Assembly: GCF_004795255.1 (NCBI RefSeq)
Contig: NZ_SSBQ01000002.1
Coordinates: 3,491,501 to 3,555,500 of the forward strand
DNA from: Streptomyces sp. RKND-216
Lineage (GTDB): Bacteria; Actinomycetota; Actinomycetes; Streptomycetales; Streptomycetaceae
Reading direction: 5' to 3'
Length of the DNA: 64,000 nucleotides
Shown here: one piece after another, positions 49,215-60,145 of the stretch
Layout: the number at the start of each line of letters is the position of its first letter
Position numbering within the stretch: the first letter of the stretch is position 1
The notes under the pieces: generated by a model
Seen by the model: only the letters and a program-made list of their open reading frames with translations
What the model was told of the DNA's origin: nothing
The model's database searches: none
Translations under genes and position numbers: made by a program

Positions 49215-52200
49215 GCGATCTCGGACGTCTGGAAAGGGCTCGCCGGGCGGTCGCCGCCCGTGGTGCCCAGCCGGCACACACCCGACCCGGACCGCGCCGC
49301 CGCCCCGATCCCGCCGACGTGGTGCTGTCCGAGAGCCAGACCCAATTGTGGTTCGCGCACGCCCTCGACGCGACCGGCACCGCGTACACCGTGCCCGCCG
49401 TACTCGACATCGACGGCCCCCTCGACGCCGCGGCGCTGACCCGCGCCTACGGGACGGCGCTGGGGCGGCACGAAGGACTGCGCCTGCGGGTGTCGGACGT
49501 CCGAGGACGGCCCTCCGCCGTCCTCGGCGACCGGCTCCCCGGCCTCCGTACGGCAGACCTGTCCGGGCTGCCGCCCGCGGAGGCGGAACGGCGCCGTGAC
49601 GTTCTCACCGACGAGCAGGTGCGGGAGCCCTTCGACCTCACGGGCGGAGGTAGTCTGGTACGGGCGCTTCTCGTGGCTCTGGCTCCCGAACGGCACCGCC
49701 TGGTGGTCGCCTTCCACCATCTGGTGGTCGACGGGTTGTCCATCAGCATCCTCGTTCGGGAACTCACCGAGGCCTACGGGGCGGCAACCCTCTCCACCAC
49801 GTTCCCCCGGCCGTCCGCCGGGACCCGCGGCTCCTATCTCGACTTCGCCTGGTGGGAGCACGTGCGGCAGGACGATCCGCCGACCCGGAACGACTCTCTG
49901 GAACACTGGCGGCAGACTCTGGAAGGAGCCCCACGAGGCCTGGATCTGCCTCTCGACCGCATTCGTCCGGACACCCGGGGCCACCGCGGCCGTCACCTCG
50001 TGCACGACACCGGGGCGGCGCTGCGCGGCCGGGCAGAGAAGTTCGCCGCGGGCTCCGGCGCCTCCGTCTTCTCGGTGCTCTACAGCGCCTGGCGCGCCGT
50101 GCTGCACCGGGCGAGCCGCGCCGACGACCTGATCGTCGGGGTGCCGGTGGCGAACCGGGCCCGCCCCGAACTGGTCGGGGTGGTCGGCCCGTTCCTCAAC
50201 ACCCTCCCGCTCCGGAGCACGTTGCGCGACGACGCGTCGCTGCGGGACCTCACCGGGGACTCCGCGCGCGCCGTCGTCGAGTCGCTCGACCACCAGCACG
50301 TGCCCCTCGGTAACGTCGCCGCGCAGCTCGCGGACGGCGAACCGGGCCCGCTGTTCGGCGCGATGTTCACCTTCCTCGGCGAGGACCGCACCGGTTTGCG
50401 CATGGGGCCGGCCCGCATGACCCCCGTCGCCGTGGAGACCGGCACCAGCAAGACCGACGTGACGCTCAGCGTGGCGAGTCGCGGCGACGCCTTCGAGCTG
50501 ATGCTGGAGTACGACTCCGACCTGCTGCACGAGACCACCGCACGGGGGCTGCTGGAGGCGTTCGTCCACCTGCTCTCCGCAGGCCTCGACGCCCCGGACC
50601 GGCCCGTGCGGATGCTGCCCATGTCCAGGAGGCGTGAGCTGCCCGGCCCCGCCGCCCGCCCCCGGGCAGAGACGGCGCTCGACACGATCATCGCCGAGAC
50701 CGTCGAGCGGCACCCCAGGAACACCGCGCTCCGCTGGCACGGAGAGCGGATCGACTACGGCACCCTGGCCGGCCGTGCCGACGACCTGGCGCGGTACCTC
50801 GTCGCCCGCGGCGTACGACCCGGCGACCGGGTACCGCTGCTGCTCGCCCGCGGCCCGGCGCAGGTCGTGGCTCTGCTCGCGGTGCTGCGCGCCGGCGCGG
50901 CGTACGTGCCGATCGATCCGGGGCATCCGGCCGAACGTGTCCGGCACGTCGTGCAGGACTCCGCCGCCACGCTGCTCGTGACGGACGGCACCGGCTCCGT
51001 GCCGCCGGACGGTCCTGCCCGCGTCACCGTGGACGAGACGGGCCGCCTCCGGACGGCCTCAGCCGAGCAGGCCGAGGAGACCGGGCGGCTGGCCGGGGAC
51101 GGCGGACCGCCCCCCTCTGCCGTGCCGACCCAGCTTCCGGCCCGCCACCCCGAGGACGCGGCCTACGTCATCTACACCTCCGGGTCCACCGGACGCCCCA
51201 AGGGTGTCGTCGTCCCCGACGCCCAGGTGGTCCGCCTGTTCGAGGCCGCCGGTGAGCACTTCACGTTCGGCCCCGACGACGTGTGGACCCTGTTCCACAG
51301 CTACGCCTTCGACTTCTCGGTCTGGGAGATCTGGGGCGCCCTGCTGCACGGCGGCACGCTCGTGCTCGTGCCCCCCGAGACGGCGACGTCGCCGCCCGAA
51401 CTCCTGGAACTCCTGGAACGCGAGGCGGTGACGGTCCTCAACCAGACCCCCTCCGCCTTCAGCGGCCTCGCCGAAGCCGACCGTGCGGACGGTGCCCGGC
51501 GCCGTCTCGCCCTCCGCTACGTCGTGTTCGGCGGGGAACGGCTGGAGCCGCGTGTGCTGCGGTCCTGGCTGAAGCACCGGGGGGACACGGTCCCAGAGCT
51601 GGTCAACATGTACGGCATCACCGAAACCACCGTGCACACCACGTACGGGCGGATCTTCGCGGAATCCGTGACCGACGGTCCGGGAAGCCCGGTCGGACGT
51701 CCGCTGGCGGACCTGGCCCTGTACGTGCTGGACGACGCGCTGCAGCCCTTGCCGCCCGGTCTGGTCGGGGAGCTGTACGTCGGGGGCGCCGGCCTCGCCC
51801 GGGGATACGGCGGCCGAGCCGCGCTCACCGCAGAGCGCTTCGTCCCGGACCCGTTCTCCGCCGTTCCCGGTGCCCGTCTATACCGCACCGGCGACCTCGG
51901 CCGCGTGGACGAACACGGGCGGTTCGAACACCGTGGCCGCGCCGACGACCAGGTCAAGATCCGTGGGTTCCGCATCGAGACCGGCGAGCTGGAGGCCGCA
52001 CTGGTCTCCCACCCCGGCGTCGAAGAGGCCATAGCGGACAAACGCGGTGACCGGCTCGTGGCCTGGCTCAAGCCGGCCGGCGACGAACTGCCCGGCGTCG
52101 CGGAACTCCGGGACCACGCGGCGACACTGCTGCCCCGCTACATGATCCCCGCAACGTTCGTGCCGGTGCCGCACATTCCGCTCACGGTCAACGGCAAGGC

Positions 52201-55200
52201 CGACCGTCGCGCCCTGCCCGACCCCGACGCGAGCCGACTCGACGCGACGGAACCCTATGTCGCGCCGCGCGACGAGGCGGAAGAGGCGGTCGTCGGCGTC
52301 TGGGAGGCCGTACTCGGTGCCCCGCGAGTCGGCGTCCACGACAACTTCTTCTCCCTCGGGGGCGACTCCATCCGCGCGGTAGAGATCACCGGCAGGCTGC
52401 GTGCCCTCGGCCACGAGACGCAGGTGCACGCCGTCTTCCGTCATCAGACCGTCGCCGAACTCGCCGCGGTACTGTCCCCCGCCGAAGCGACCCCGCTGGT
52501 GCGGGCCGAACCGTTCGAGATGATCGGCGCCCCGGACCGGGCCGCGCTCCCCGCGGATGCGGAGGACGCCTACCCGCTCACCGCCACGCAGTCCGGCATG
52601 CTCTACCACCTGCGGCTCAACCCCGAGGCCGGCCTCTACCACAACACGGTCAGCGTACGGCTGCGCGGCCGTGTCGACCCCGAGGCGCTGCGGCGGGCGC
52701 TGGGCGACACCATGGCGCGCCACGCCGTTCTGCGGACCTCCGTCCACATGGAGGGCTACTCGGAGCCGATGCAGGTCGTGCACCGCGAGGCTCGGCCACG
52801 GCTGACCGTCACCGACCTCTCCGGCCTGAGCGACGACGAACAGCAGGAGGAGATCGACGAGTTCGTTGCCGAGGAGCGGGAGGTCCACCTCGACCTCGCC
52901 ACCGCCCCGCTCTACCGCCTCGCCGTGCACCTCCTCGGCGAGGACGAGTTCCAGCTGACGGTCAGCGAGAACCACGTCATCCTGGACGGGTGGAGCTGGA
53001 CGTCCACGCTCGCGGAGATCCTCGCCCGGCAGGCCGCGCTGCTGGACGGCGCGGCGGACTACGCCGAACGCTGGCCCGCGATCCCGTCCCGGTACGCCGA
53101 CTTCGTGAAGCTGGAGCGGGGCGCTACGGGCCCCGACGTCGCCGCGACATGGAGGGAACGCCTCGCCGACGCAGAACCGCGGTCCATCGCCGACCTGCGT
53201 TCCGCCGGCATGCCGGAGGTGCGCCGGCTCCCCGTCGACATCGACACTGACACGTCGCGTCGGTTGAGCGAGACGGCGCGACGCGAGGGCATGCCCGTCA
53301 AGAGCCTGGCCGTCGCCGCCCACCTGAAGGTGCTGGCGGAGGCGCTGGCCGTCGACGACCCCATGACCGGGATGGTGCTCCACGGGCGTCCCGACCAGCC
53401 GGGGGCCAAGGACATGCGCGGCCTCTTCATCAACATGCTTCCGGTCTCCGTCTCCGTGCCCGGAGGCAGCGGGGTCGACCTCGCCCGACGGGTGTTCGCC
53501 CAGGAGCGTGCCACCCTCGAGGGCCGGCACACGCCGCTGGTGACCGTGCAGCGCACACTGGGGAACGAGACCCTGTTCGACGTCGGTGTGAACTTCGTCC
53601 GGTTCCACGCGCTCGGTGAGGTGCTGGACACCGGGGTCGTCGAACTCATCGACCACCACCCCGCGTCGGCGGAGGACACCAACTACGCGGTCATGGCCAC
53701 CTTCTCGGTGCACCCGCCAGACTACGAACTCGGCCTGATGCTTGCCTACGACGCCGACCGGGTGTCCGACGCGTGGGCGGCCAGGCTGCGCGACATGTAC
53801 GCGGAGGCGCTGCGGCGCCTCGCCCACGAGCCGGATGCCCCGCACGACGGGCGCAGCCTGCTGTACCAGGACGCACAAGCCGCCGCCGCACTCGCTGTCG
53901 GCCCTGACCTGGACGTGCCGACCGGTACCCTCCCGGGCACGGTCGCGGACGTCGCGGCCGAGCGGCCCGGAGCGGTGGCGGTGAGCGGTCCGGACGGCAC
54001 CCTCACCTACCGGGAGCTGGTCGCGCGCGCCCGGCACGGGGCTCGGCTGCTCGCCGCGGCGGGCGTGCGCCGCGGCGACCTGGTGGCCGTGGCGGCCCGG
54101 CGCGGCACGGGCCTCGTCGTCGCGGTGCTTGCTGCGATGGAGGCCGGCGCGGGCTATGTCCCTATCGACCCCGACCTGCCGCTGGACCGGATCGCGCACC
54201 TCGTCCGGGACTCCGCATGCCGCACCGCGCTCACCGCACACCTGACGGACGCCGACACCCCGGTGCTCGACGTCCTCACGGACGCGGGAGTGGCCGTCCG
54301 TTCCCTTACCGCACCGGACGACGCAGGCGCGGAGCCGGCCGACGGCGTGACGGGCACCGTGGAGGCGATCCCGGAAAGGCCGAAGCCGGAAGATCTGGCC
54401 TACGTCATCTACACCTCCGGCTCCACAGGGACCCCGAAGGGCGTCGCCGTCAGCCACCGGAACGTACTCGCCTATCTGAGCGCGTCCGCCACGGTGATCG
54501 CCCCGGAACCCTCGGACGTGGTGGCGGTGCGTTCCACCTTCACCTTCGACCTGTCGGTGTGGGAACTGTTCGCGGGTCTCGTCGCGGGTGCGCGCGTCCA
54601 CTTGGTGGACGCGGTGACCGCCGCCGATCCGTCCGCACTGAGGGAGGAGCTACGGACGACCGGTGTGACCATGCTCGCCACCACTCCCACCATCGCGCAG
54701 GAACTCACCGCCGTGGACCGGCAGTCCGGTACCGGCATCGGTCTTCGCGCGCTGCTCCTGGCCGGCGAGGAGGTGGTGCCGGCACGCTTCGGCGACTGGT
54801 TCGACAGCCCGTCGGCACCCGGCTGCACGGTGTTGAACTGGTACGGGCCGACAGAGGCGACCGTCCTGATGACCGTGGCCGAGCTGACCGCGCGGACCAC
54901 GCGCCGCGTTCGGGCTCCCATCGGAGGTCCTGTCCCCGGCTCCAGCGCCTGGGTGCTCGACGCGGGGTTGCGGCCGGTGCCTCCGGGCGCCAGCGGGGAG
55001 CTGTACATCGGCGGTCTCCAGGTCGCACAGGGGTACTGGCGTCGCCCCGGCCTCACCGCCGAGCGTTTCGTGCCCGACCCGTTCTCCGACGTCCCCGGCG
55101 CCCGGCTCTACCGGACCGGCGACCTGGCCCGGCACCGAGCCGACGGCCTTCTCGAGTTCCTCGGCCGTTCCGACAACCAGGTCAAGATCCGTGGCCACCG

Positions 55201-55882
55201 CATCGAGCTCGGCGAGATCGAGGCCCGGGCGGTCGAACACCCCGACGTGGCGGCATGTGCCGTCCTCGTGCACGGCGCCGGCGGCGAGCACCCCCGTCTG
55301 GTCGCCTGGATCGTCCCGGCGACGGACGCGTTCGACCGACGAGCCCTGCGCACCCGGCTTGCCGGGCAACTGCCCCGGCACGCCCTGCCCGCTGCCGTGT
55401 GCACGGTGAGCGCGATTCCGAAGACGCCGAACGGCAAGCTCGACCGGCGTGCCCTGCCGGTGCCCACCGTGAGCGACTTCCTCGGAAACGGCGAGGAGGC
55501 CGAGCCCGCCCGGGACGACACCGAACGCGGCCTGCTGGCCCTGTGGCAGGAACTCCTCGGTGTCGAGGGCTTCGGCGTCCGTGACCACTTCTACGAAGTG
55601 GGCGGCCATTCGCTGCTCGCCACGCGTCTCCTGCTCCGCGTCCAGCAGGAGTACGGCCTGCGTGTGCCCATGCGACAGGTGATGGCCGACTTCACCGTCG
55701 CCGGCCTCGCGGACATCGTCCGCACCGCCACCGCGGATGCCGCCGTCGACGTTCCGCCGACCGAGACCACACCGGAACCAGCGCCCACCGCGGTCGCCGG
55801 CCACGCCGACCCACTTCCCCACGACATCGGAACGGCGTCCGGAACCGCCGGCCGTCCCGCCCTGGAGGACGACCAGAGATGA
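49211..55882 (+). CDS. NRPS3: C-A(Thr)-PCP-C-A-PCP
   Basis: 2223 residues. C4 is at 37-470 ([10 protein letters not shown], His169-170). The A domain at 490-1000 has the pocket D-F-W-N-V-G-M-V-H-K, one residue from the standard threonine code DFWNIGMVHK, so threonine is a firm prediction. The PCP has Ser1053. C5 at 1115-1560 has [10 protein letters not shown]; the first His is Asn1254, but the catalytic second His (1255) is kept. The last A domain at 1580-2080 reads D-L-W-A-L-A-W-V-L-K, unassigned. The final PCP has Ser2134 in [11 protein letters not shown]. After it there are only about 60 disordered residues; no thioesterase, reductase or terminal C domain is present. Release therefore needs another protein. 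Starts and ends with ATGA overlaps. Confidence 0.93.
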   Translation: MSDLGRLERARRAVAARGAQPAHTRPGPRRRPDPADVVLSESQTQLWFAHALDATGTAYTVPAVLDIDGPLDAAALTRAYGTALGRHEGLRLRVSDVRGRPSAVLGDRLPGLRTADLSGLPPAEAERRRDVLTDEQVREPFDLTGGGSLVRALLVALAPERHRLVVAFHHLVVDGLSISILVRELTEAYGAATLSTTFPRPSAGTRGSYLDFAWWEHVRQDDPPTRNDSLEHWRQTLEGAPRGLDLPLDRIRPDTRGHRGRHLVHDTGAALRGRAEKFAAGSGASVFSVLYSAWRAVLHRASRADDLIVGVPVANRARPELVGVVGPFLNTLPLRSTLRDDASLRDLTGDSARAVVESLDHQHVPLGNVAAQLADGEPGPLFGAMFTFLGEDRTGLRMGPARMTPVAVETGTSKTDVTLSVASRGDAFELMLEYDSDLLHETTARGLLEAFVHLLSAGLDAPDRPVRMLPMSRRRELPGPAARPRAETALDTIIAETVERHPRNTALRWHGERIDYGTLAGRADDLARYLVARGVRPGDRVPLLLARGPAQVVALLAVLRAGAAYVPIDPGHPAERVRHVVQDSAATLLVTDGTGSVPPDGPARVTVDETGRLRTASAEQAEETGRLAGDGGPPPSAVPTQLPARHPEDAAYVIYTSGSTGRPKGVVVPDAQVVRLFEAAGEHFTFGPDDVWTLFHSYAFDFSVWEIWGALLHGGTLVLVPPETATSPPELLELLEREAVTVLNQTPSAFSGLAEADRADGARRRLALRYVVFGGERLEPRVLRSWLKHRGDTVPELVNMYGITETTVHTTYGRIFAESVTDGPGSPVGRPLADLALYVLDDALQPLPPGLVGELYVGGAGLARGYGGRAALTAERFVPDPFSAVPGARLYRTGDLGRVDEHGRFEHRGRADDQVKIRGFRIETGELEAALVSHPGVEEAIADKRGDRLVAWLKPAGDELPGVAELRDHAATLLPRYMIPATFVPVPHIPLTVNGKADRRALPDPDASRLDATEPYVAPRDEAEEAVVGVWEAVLGAPRVGVHDNFFSLGGDSIRAVEITGRLRALGHETQVHAVFRHQTVAELAAVLSPAEATPLVRAEPFEMIGAPDRAALPADAEDAYPLTATQSGMLYHLRLNPEAGLYHNTVSVRLRGRVDPEALRRALGDTMARHAVLRTSVHMEGYSEPMQVVHREARPRLTVTDLSGLSDDEQQEEIDEFVAEEREVHLDLATAPLYRLAVHLLGEDEFQLTVSENHVILDGWSWTSTLAEILARQAALLDGAADYAERWPAIPSRYADFVKLERGATGPDVAATWRERLADAEPRSIADLRSAGMPEVRRLPVDIDTDTSRRLSETARREGMPVKSLAVAAHLKVLAEALAVDDPMTGMVLHGRPDQPGAKDMRGLFINMLPVSVSVPGGSGVDLARRVFAQERATLEGRHTPLVTVQRTLGNETLFDVGVNFVRFHALGEVLDTGVVELIDHHPASAEDTNYAVMATFSVHPPDYELGLMLAYDADRVSDAWAARLRDMYAEALRRLAHEPDAPHDGRSLLYQDAQAAAALAVGPDLDVPTGTLPGTVADVAAERPGAVAVSGPDGTLTYRELVARARHGARLLAAAGVRRGDLVAVAARRGTGLVVAVLAAMEAGAGYVPIDPDLPLDRIAHLVRDSACRTALTAHLTDADTPVLDVLTDAGVAVRSLTAPDDAGAEPADGVTGTVEAIPERPKPEDLAYVIYTSGSTGTPKGVAVSHRNVLAYLSASATVIAPEPSDVVAVRSTFTFDLSVWELFAGLVAGARVHLVDAVTAADPSALREELRTTGVTMLATTPTIAQELTAVDRQSGTGIGLRALLLAGEEVVPARFGDWFDSPSAPGCTVLNWYGPTEATVLMTVAELTARTTRRVRAPIGGPVPGSSAWVLDAGLRPVPPGASGELYIGGLQVAQGYWRRPGLTAERFVPDPFSDVPGARLYRTGDLARHRADGLLEFLGRSDNQVKIRGHRIELGEIEARAVEHPDVAACAVLVHGAGGEHPRLVAWIVPATDAFDRRALRTRLAGQLPRHALPAAVCTVSAIPKTPNGKLDRRALPVPTVSDFLGNGEEAEPARDDTERGLLALWQELLGVEGFGVRDHFYEVGGHSLLATRLLLRVQQEYGLRVPMRQVMADFTVAGLADIVRTATADAAVDVPPTETTPEPAPTAVAGHADPLPHDIGTASGTAGRPALEDDQR

Positions 55883-57528
55883 GTCTTGTCTCCCTGCTCG
55901 CGAACCGGTCACGTGCCACCGTTATCGCCGCCATGATCGCGGGCCTGCTGTCCGGCGCCTCCACCGTGGCACTGATCGCGGTGCTCCAGGCAACGCTGCA
56001 GAACCTGCGCAACCCGGGAGTGCTGCTCGTGGTCGGCTTCGTCGCCGCCGCGCTCACCGTTCTCCTGGCAGGGGCGGTGTCGGCCGTCCTGCTGATCAGT
56101 CTCGCCCAGCGATCCATTCAGACCCTGCGCACCGAGCTGTGCTCCCGCATCCTGGACAGCGGTCTGCGGCGGATCGAGACCATAGGCACCTCGCGGCTCC
56201 AGTCGGCGCTCACCGACGACGTGCAGGTCATCACGAGTGCCGTGAGCAGCGTGCCGCTGCTGTCGATCAACGGCGCCATCGTGGTCGGTGCGTTCGTCTA
56301 CATCGGCATCCTCTCGCTGAAGGTGCTGCTGGGCATGGTGGCGATCCTGCTGGTAGGGCTCGTGCTCTACCAGCTCCCGGTACGGCGGGCCGGCGTCCAC
56401 CTGCGCCGTGCCCGTGTCCACCAGGACGTCATGCACGGCCACCTGGAGAGCGTGGTGCGCGGCGCCAAGGAGCTGAAGCTCGACCGTGCCCGCCGCGGCG
56501 ACGTCATCGACGGAGGCGTCGGCGCCACCGGCCGCCTTCTCGTCCGCGACACCACCCGCGGCGTCGCCTTGTACACCGTCGGCGGGTCATGGGGGCAGCT
56601 GCTGTTCCTCGCCAGCATCGGCATCATGCTCTTCTCGGGCCCGGCTCTCGGCATAGCCGAGGAAGACCTGACCGGGTTCACCCTGGCCGTGCTCTACATC
56701 AATACGCCGCTGGTGACCGTGCTGAACCTGGTCCCCGCGCTCGGCCGAGCCGGTACCGCACTGGACTCGCTGAACACCCTGGACCTCGGGGACGAGAAGG
56801 CCCTGCCCGCACCAGCGGCCACCGAGCAGCCGGCTCCGGGAGACGACCGGCCCGCCCCGGGAGCGCGGCTCACGCTCGAGGGCGTCGGTTTCCGCTACGC
56901 CACGACGGACGAGTCCGGCTTCCAGGTCGGGCCGATCGACATCGACTTCCCCCCCGGCACGCTCACCTGCCTGATTGGAGGCAACGGCAGCGGCAAGACC
57001 ACCCTCGGCAAGCTGATCTGCGGTCTCTACCGCCCCGACACCGGCCGCATCCTGCTGGACGGCAGTCCGGTGACCGACGAGCGCCTGCCGACGCTGAGGG
57101 AGAGCGTGGCCGGTGTCTTCTCCGACGTCCACCTCTTCCGCACGCTGCCCGCGCACCGGGGCGACGACGCGGAGGCGAACCGGCTGCTCCAAGAGCTGGG
57201 CATGGCGCAGAAGGTGCAGGTGCGGGAAGGAGAGTTCTCCACGATCGCCCTGTCGACCGGACAGCGCAAGCGCCTTGCGCTGGTGTCGGCCCTGCTCTCG
57301 GACCGCCCGATCCTGCTGTTCGACGAGTGGGCGGCCGACCAGGACCCGGAATTCCGCCACTTCTTCTACACGGTCGTGCTGCCGCAACTGCGGGAACAGG
57401 GCAAGACCGTGGTGGTCATCACTCACGACGACCGCTTCTTCAACATCGCCGACCGCATTCTGAAACTCGACCGCGGCACCGAGGACGTCCGGACCGAGCT
57501 GGCGCCACACGCCGCAACCGCCGTCTGA
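55879..57528 (+). CDS. Cyclic peptide export ABC transporter (SyrD/PvdE type)
   Basis: 549 residues, with a fused membrane and ATPase half-transporter. Six transmembrane helices occupy about residues 10-300. The nucleotide-binding domain has Walker [21 protein letters not shown], the signature [18 protein letters not shown] (T in place of the usual G of LSGGQ), Walker [13 protein letters not shown] and the switch histidine in [11 protein letters not shown]. The [23 protein letters not shown] stretch is characteristic of the family that exports cyclic lipopeptides and siderophore precursors (SyrD, PvdE). It starts inside the last codons of NRPS3 (ATGA), so the product is made and exported from one transcript. 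This suggests a cyclic or siderophore-like peptide (inference). Confidence 0.92.
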   Translation: MSLVSLLANRSRATVIAAMIAGLLSGASTVALIAVLQATLQNLRNPGVLLVVGFVAAALTVLLAGAVSAVLLISLAQRSIQTLRTELCSRILDSGLRRIETIGTSRLQSALTDDVQVITSAVSSVPLLSINGAIVVGAFVYIGILSLKVLLGMVAILLVGLVLYQLPVRRAGVHLRRARVHQDVMHGHLESVVRGAKELKLDRARRGDVIDGGVGATGRLLVRDTTRGVALYTVGGSWGQLLFLASIGIMLFSGPALGIAEEDLTGFTLAVLYINTPLVTVLNLVPALGRAGTALDSLNTLDLGDEKALPAPAATEQPAPGDDRPAPGARLTLEGVGFRYATTDESGFQVGPIDIDFPPGTLTCLIGGNGSGKTTLGKLICGLYRPDTGRILLDGSPVTDERLPTLRESVAGVFSDVHLFRTLPAHRGDDAEANRLLQELGMAQKVQVREGEFSTIALSTGQRKRLALVSALLSDRPILLFDEWAADQDPEFRHFFYTVVLPQLREQGKTVVVITHDDRFFNIADRILKLDRGTEDVRTELAPHAATAV

Positions 57529-57584
57529 TCGCGGGCCCGGCGAGCCGTCGGGCCCGCTCCACCCGCCATACCGAGGAGACACCT

Positions 57585-57788
57585 GTGTCCGAAACAGCCC
57601 TTTACGACGTCGTGATCAACGACGAGGAGCAGTACTCGATCTGGGAGGCCGACCGCGAACTCCCAGCCGGCTGGCACCGCGAGGGCACACGCGGCACGCG
57701 GGAAGAGTGCCTGGAACACATCGACCGCGTGTGGACCGACATCCGCCCGCGCAGCGTCCGGATGCGCCAGGAGGCCGCCGGATCCTGA
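57585..57788 (+). CDS. MbtH-like protein
   Basis: 67 residues from GTG 57585, with GAGGAG six bases upstream. The MbtH signature is nearly complete: NDEEQYSIW, LPAGWHREGTRGTREECLEHIDRVWTDIRPRSVRM. The family binds A domains, often Thr-, Tyr- or Ser-activating ones, and is needed for their folding or activity. The conserved SxWP has Glu in place of Pro (SIWEAD). Its place between the exporter and the aminotransferase makes it a cluster component. It is too short to show as an independent long frame but is unmistakable. Confidence 0.95.
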   Translation: MSETALYDVVINDEEQYSIWEADRELPAGWHREGTRGTREECLEHIDRVWTDIRPRSVRMRQEAAGS

Positions 57789-57906
57789 GCCGCTCCGACG
57801 TCCCCGCCCGGCCCGCTGGCCCATCGACCCCGGCCCCCCGGACAGAACCGGAGCCCCCGTCCACGTCCGCCCCCATCGGCACTTGCACGACAACGGAGGA
57901 ACCCAC

Positions 57907-59295
57907 ATGAGCGACACCCCGCTCGACGTTCTGCGCGACCGCGTCACCGGCGACTTCAGCCGGATCGTCATGGACATTCGAGCCAGCAACGGCTGTTGGC
58001 TGGTCGACCGGCAGGACGGCTCCCGCTACCTCGACATGGCCATGTTCTTCGCCTCGGCGCCGCTCGGCCACAACCACCCCGGCCTGCTCGGCTCCCCGCA
58101 ACTCGACGAGGCGTTGCTGGCGGCAGCCCGGACGAAGCCGGCCAACCCGGACTTCGCGACCATCGAGCAGGCACACTTCGCCGCCACCTTCCTGCGCGTG
58201 TTCGGCTCGGACGAGATGCCCTACGTCTTCTTCGTCGACGGAGGCGCACTCGCCGTCGAGAACGCCCTGAAGGTCGCGTTCGACTGGAAGACACAGCACA
58301 ACGCCGCCCGCGGGGTCGCCGTCCGGGGCGCCCGTGTGCTGCATCTGGAACACGCCTTTCACGGGCGTAGCGGATACACCATGTCGCTGACCAACACCGA
58401 CCCCGCCAAGATTCGCGACTTTCCGGTGTTCGACTGGCCGCGCATGCCCAGCCCTGCCGTCAACGACATGAGCCGCTGGGACGAGCCCGGCCTCCTCGAC
58501 GAGGAGCGGACCGCACTCGACGCCGCCCGTGCCGCCTTCCGCCGCCACCCCGACGAGATCGCCTGCTTCGTCTTCGAACCCGTCCAGGGCGAGGGCGGCG
58601 ACCGTCACTTGCGGCCCCGCTTCCTCGCCGCGATGGCCGACCTCTGCCACGAGGAGGACGCGCTGTTCGTCGCCGACGAGGTGCAGACGGGCTTCGGCGC
58701 GACCGGACACCGCTGGGCCAGCGACACGCTCGGCCTGCGTCCCGACCTGATCGCTTTCGGAAAGAAGAGCCAAGTGTGCGGCGTCCTGGGCGGACGCCGT
58801 GTCCGGGAGGTCGACGGAAACGCCTTCCGCACCGCAGGCCGGCTCAGCTCCACCTGGGGCGGCAACCTCGTCGACATGGTCCGGTCCACCCGCATCATCG
58901 AGGTCATCGAGGAACAGCAACTCTTCACACAGGCGCGGGAGACCGGCGCATACCTGCTCGACGGCCTGCGGGACATCGCCGCCGCACACCCCGGCCTGGC
59001 GAGTGATCCCCGCGGACGCGGCCTGATGTGCGCCCTCACGCTCCGCGACGCCGCGACGCGGGACGACGTGGTGCGCCGCGCGCTCGACGGGCATGGAGTG
59101 ATCTTCCTCGGCTCCGGCGAACGCGAACTGCGCTGGCGCCCGCCGCTGTCCGTCACGGAGGCCGAACTCTCCCTCGCGCTCGACGCCCTGCGCGCGGTGC
59201 TCAAGGAGATCACCGCCGAGGAGCCCGCGGAAACGGTCGTCCATGCCCACGCCGCGCTCGCCGCCGCGTCGGCCCCTCAGGGAGCGGCCCGATGA
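57907..59295 (+). CDS. lat: L-lysine 6-aminotransferase (lysine epsilon-aminotransferase)
   Basis: 462 residues from ATG 57907, with GGAGG seven bases upstream. It is a class III PLP aminotransferase. The segment FFVDGGALAVENALKVAFDWK, the AFHGRSGYTMSLTNTD stretch, VFEPVQGEGGDRH, FVADEVQTGFGATG and the PLP-lysine region FGKKSQVCG (Lys286/287) match the Lat group that moves the epsilon-amino group of lysine to 2-oxoglutarate. The product, 2-aminoadipate 6-semialdehyde, closes to piperideine-6-carboxylate. In beta-lactam producers it leads to aminoadipate; in other clusters it leads to pipecolate. No reductase or dehydrogenase accompanies it here, so the final building block is open. It overlaps the thioesterase gene by ATGA. 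Confidence 0.88.
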   Translation: MSDTPLDVLRDRVTGDFSRIVMDIRASNGCWLVDRQDGSRYLDMAMFFASAPLGHNHPGLLGSPQLDEALLAAARTKPANPDFATIEQAHFAATFLRVFGSDEMPYVFFVDGGALAVENALKVAFDWKTQHNAARGVAVRGARVLHLEHAFHGRSGYTMSLTNTDPAKIRDFPVFDWPRMPSPAVNDMSRWDEPGLLDEERTALDAARAAFRRHPDEIACFVFEPVQGEGGDRHLRPRFLAAMADLCHEEDALFVADEVQTGFGATGHRWASDTLGLRPDLIAFGKKSQVCGVLGGRRVREVDGNAFRTAGRLSSTWGGNLVDMVRSTRIIEVIEEQQLFTQARETGAYLLDGLRDIAAAHPGLASDPRGRGLMCALTLRDAATRDDVVRRALDGHGVIFLGSGERELRWRPPLSVTEAELSLALDALRAVLKEITAEEPAETVVHAHAALAAASAPQGAAR

Positions 59296-60044
59296 GACGG
59301 CTCGTCACCCCTTTGCCCCGCCCCTGGGCGACCCACCGCCTGATCTGCCTTCCCTACGCCGGAGGAGGCACCGTCGGCTTCCGCGCCTGGGCACGGAAAC
59401 TCCCCAGCGACGTCGAACTCCGCGTGCTGTGCTACCCCGGCCGGGAGTTCCGCTACGGGGAGCAGATAGTCGGCGGTTGGCAAGGGCTGATCGCCGATTG
59501 CGCGGACGCCGTCGCCGCCGAAGTCCGCACTCCCTACCTGCTCTACGGCCACAGCATGGGTGCCCTGGCAGCCTACGACGTCGCGCTGCGCCTGGAAGGG
59601 GGCGCCGGCGCCGCCCCGGAAAGCCTGCTGCTCTCTGGGCACGTCGCTCCGCAGCACGTCACGGGAGTCCGCGCAGCCGCCCTCGCCGCGGCTTCCGACG
59701 CCGAACTGGCGGCCTGGCTGCGCCTCAGTGGCGGAGCCGCCCCGGACGTCCTCGACGATCCAGAACTGTGCGCCATGGCCGTCGAGATGCTGCGCATGGA
59801 TCTGACGGCCTACGTCACATACCGCCACGACCCGCGGCGACGCCTCCGGGCGGGCCTGCACGTGATGACGGGGCGGGACGAAGTCACTCCGCAGCACCAG
59901 GACTGGGATCAGGTCACGGACGGTACCGCCACCTTCGAAACGCTCCCCGGCGGGCACTTCTTCACCCCCCGTGTCTGGGCTTCGCTGCCCCGCCGCATGC
60001 CGTTCACCTCCGGGCCGCAGCTCGTCGGCAGCCCCGCCGGCTGA
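59292..60044 (+). CDS. Type II thioesterase (alpha/beta hydrolase)
   Basis: 250 residues. It has the TE-II pattern: RLICLPYAGGGTVGFRAWARKL near the N-terminus, LCYPGREFRYGE, the nucleophile Ser88 in LLYGHSMGALAAYDVALRL, the acid region VMTGRDEVTPQHQDW, and the histidine in LPGGHFFTPR. TE-II enzymes clear mis-primed or stalled PCPs; a few release the final product in trans. Because NRPS3 has no thioesterase of its own, this protein could be the releasing enzyme (inference). It is the last gene of the co-directional NRPS run, starting inside the lat stop codon. Confidence 0.92.
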   Translation: MRRLVTPLPRPWATHRLICLPYAGGGTVGFRAWARKLPSDVELRVLCYPGREFRYGEQIVGGWQGLIADCADAVAAEVRTPYLLYGHSMGALAAYDVALRLEGGAGAAPESLLLSGHVAPQHVTGVRAAALAAASDAELAAWLRLSGGAAPDVLDDPELCAMAVEMLRMDLTAYVTYRHDPRRRLRAGLHVMTGRDEVTPQHQDWDQVTDGTATFETLPGGHFFTPRVWASLPRRMPFTSGPQLVGSPAG

Positions 60045-60145
60045 CCTCCCCGGCCGGAGGGGCAGGCGGCACCGTGCGCGACGGCGGTCGCCACACGCCT
60101 AAGGTGTGCACCTCACCCACCCGCGACCGCCGTCGGAGCCGCCAC

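Larger units (their letters stand above)
33265..60044. other. Non-ribosomal peptide biosynthetic gene cluster
   Basis: Contains a PPTase, an XRE-TPR regulator, three NRPS genes with five complete A-PCP units, a SyrP-like hydroxylase, a cyclic-peptide exporter, an MbtH-like protein, lysine 6-aminotransferase and a type II thioesterase. From 35571 to 60044 all genes run in one direction with little or no spacing. The left limit could include the MMPL gene and the two-component system. The right limit is set by the unrelated-looking dehydratase at 60146. Confidence 0.9.

Noticed and set aside
35571..57528. Assignment of the product as a hydroxyhistidine or hydroxyaspartate siderophore.
   Set aside because: The hydroxylase and PvdE-type exporter hint at it, but no siderophore uptake, iron-box or hydroxamate genes are present, and the A-domain codes do not include aspartate.
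57841..57906. Separate small gene between the MbtH-like gene and lat.
   Set aside because: The short frames here have no ribosome site or conserved sequence; the GGAGG belongs to lat.
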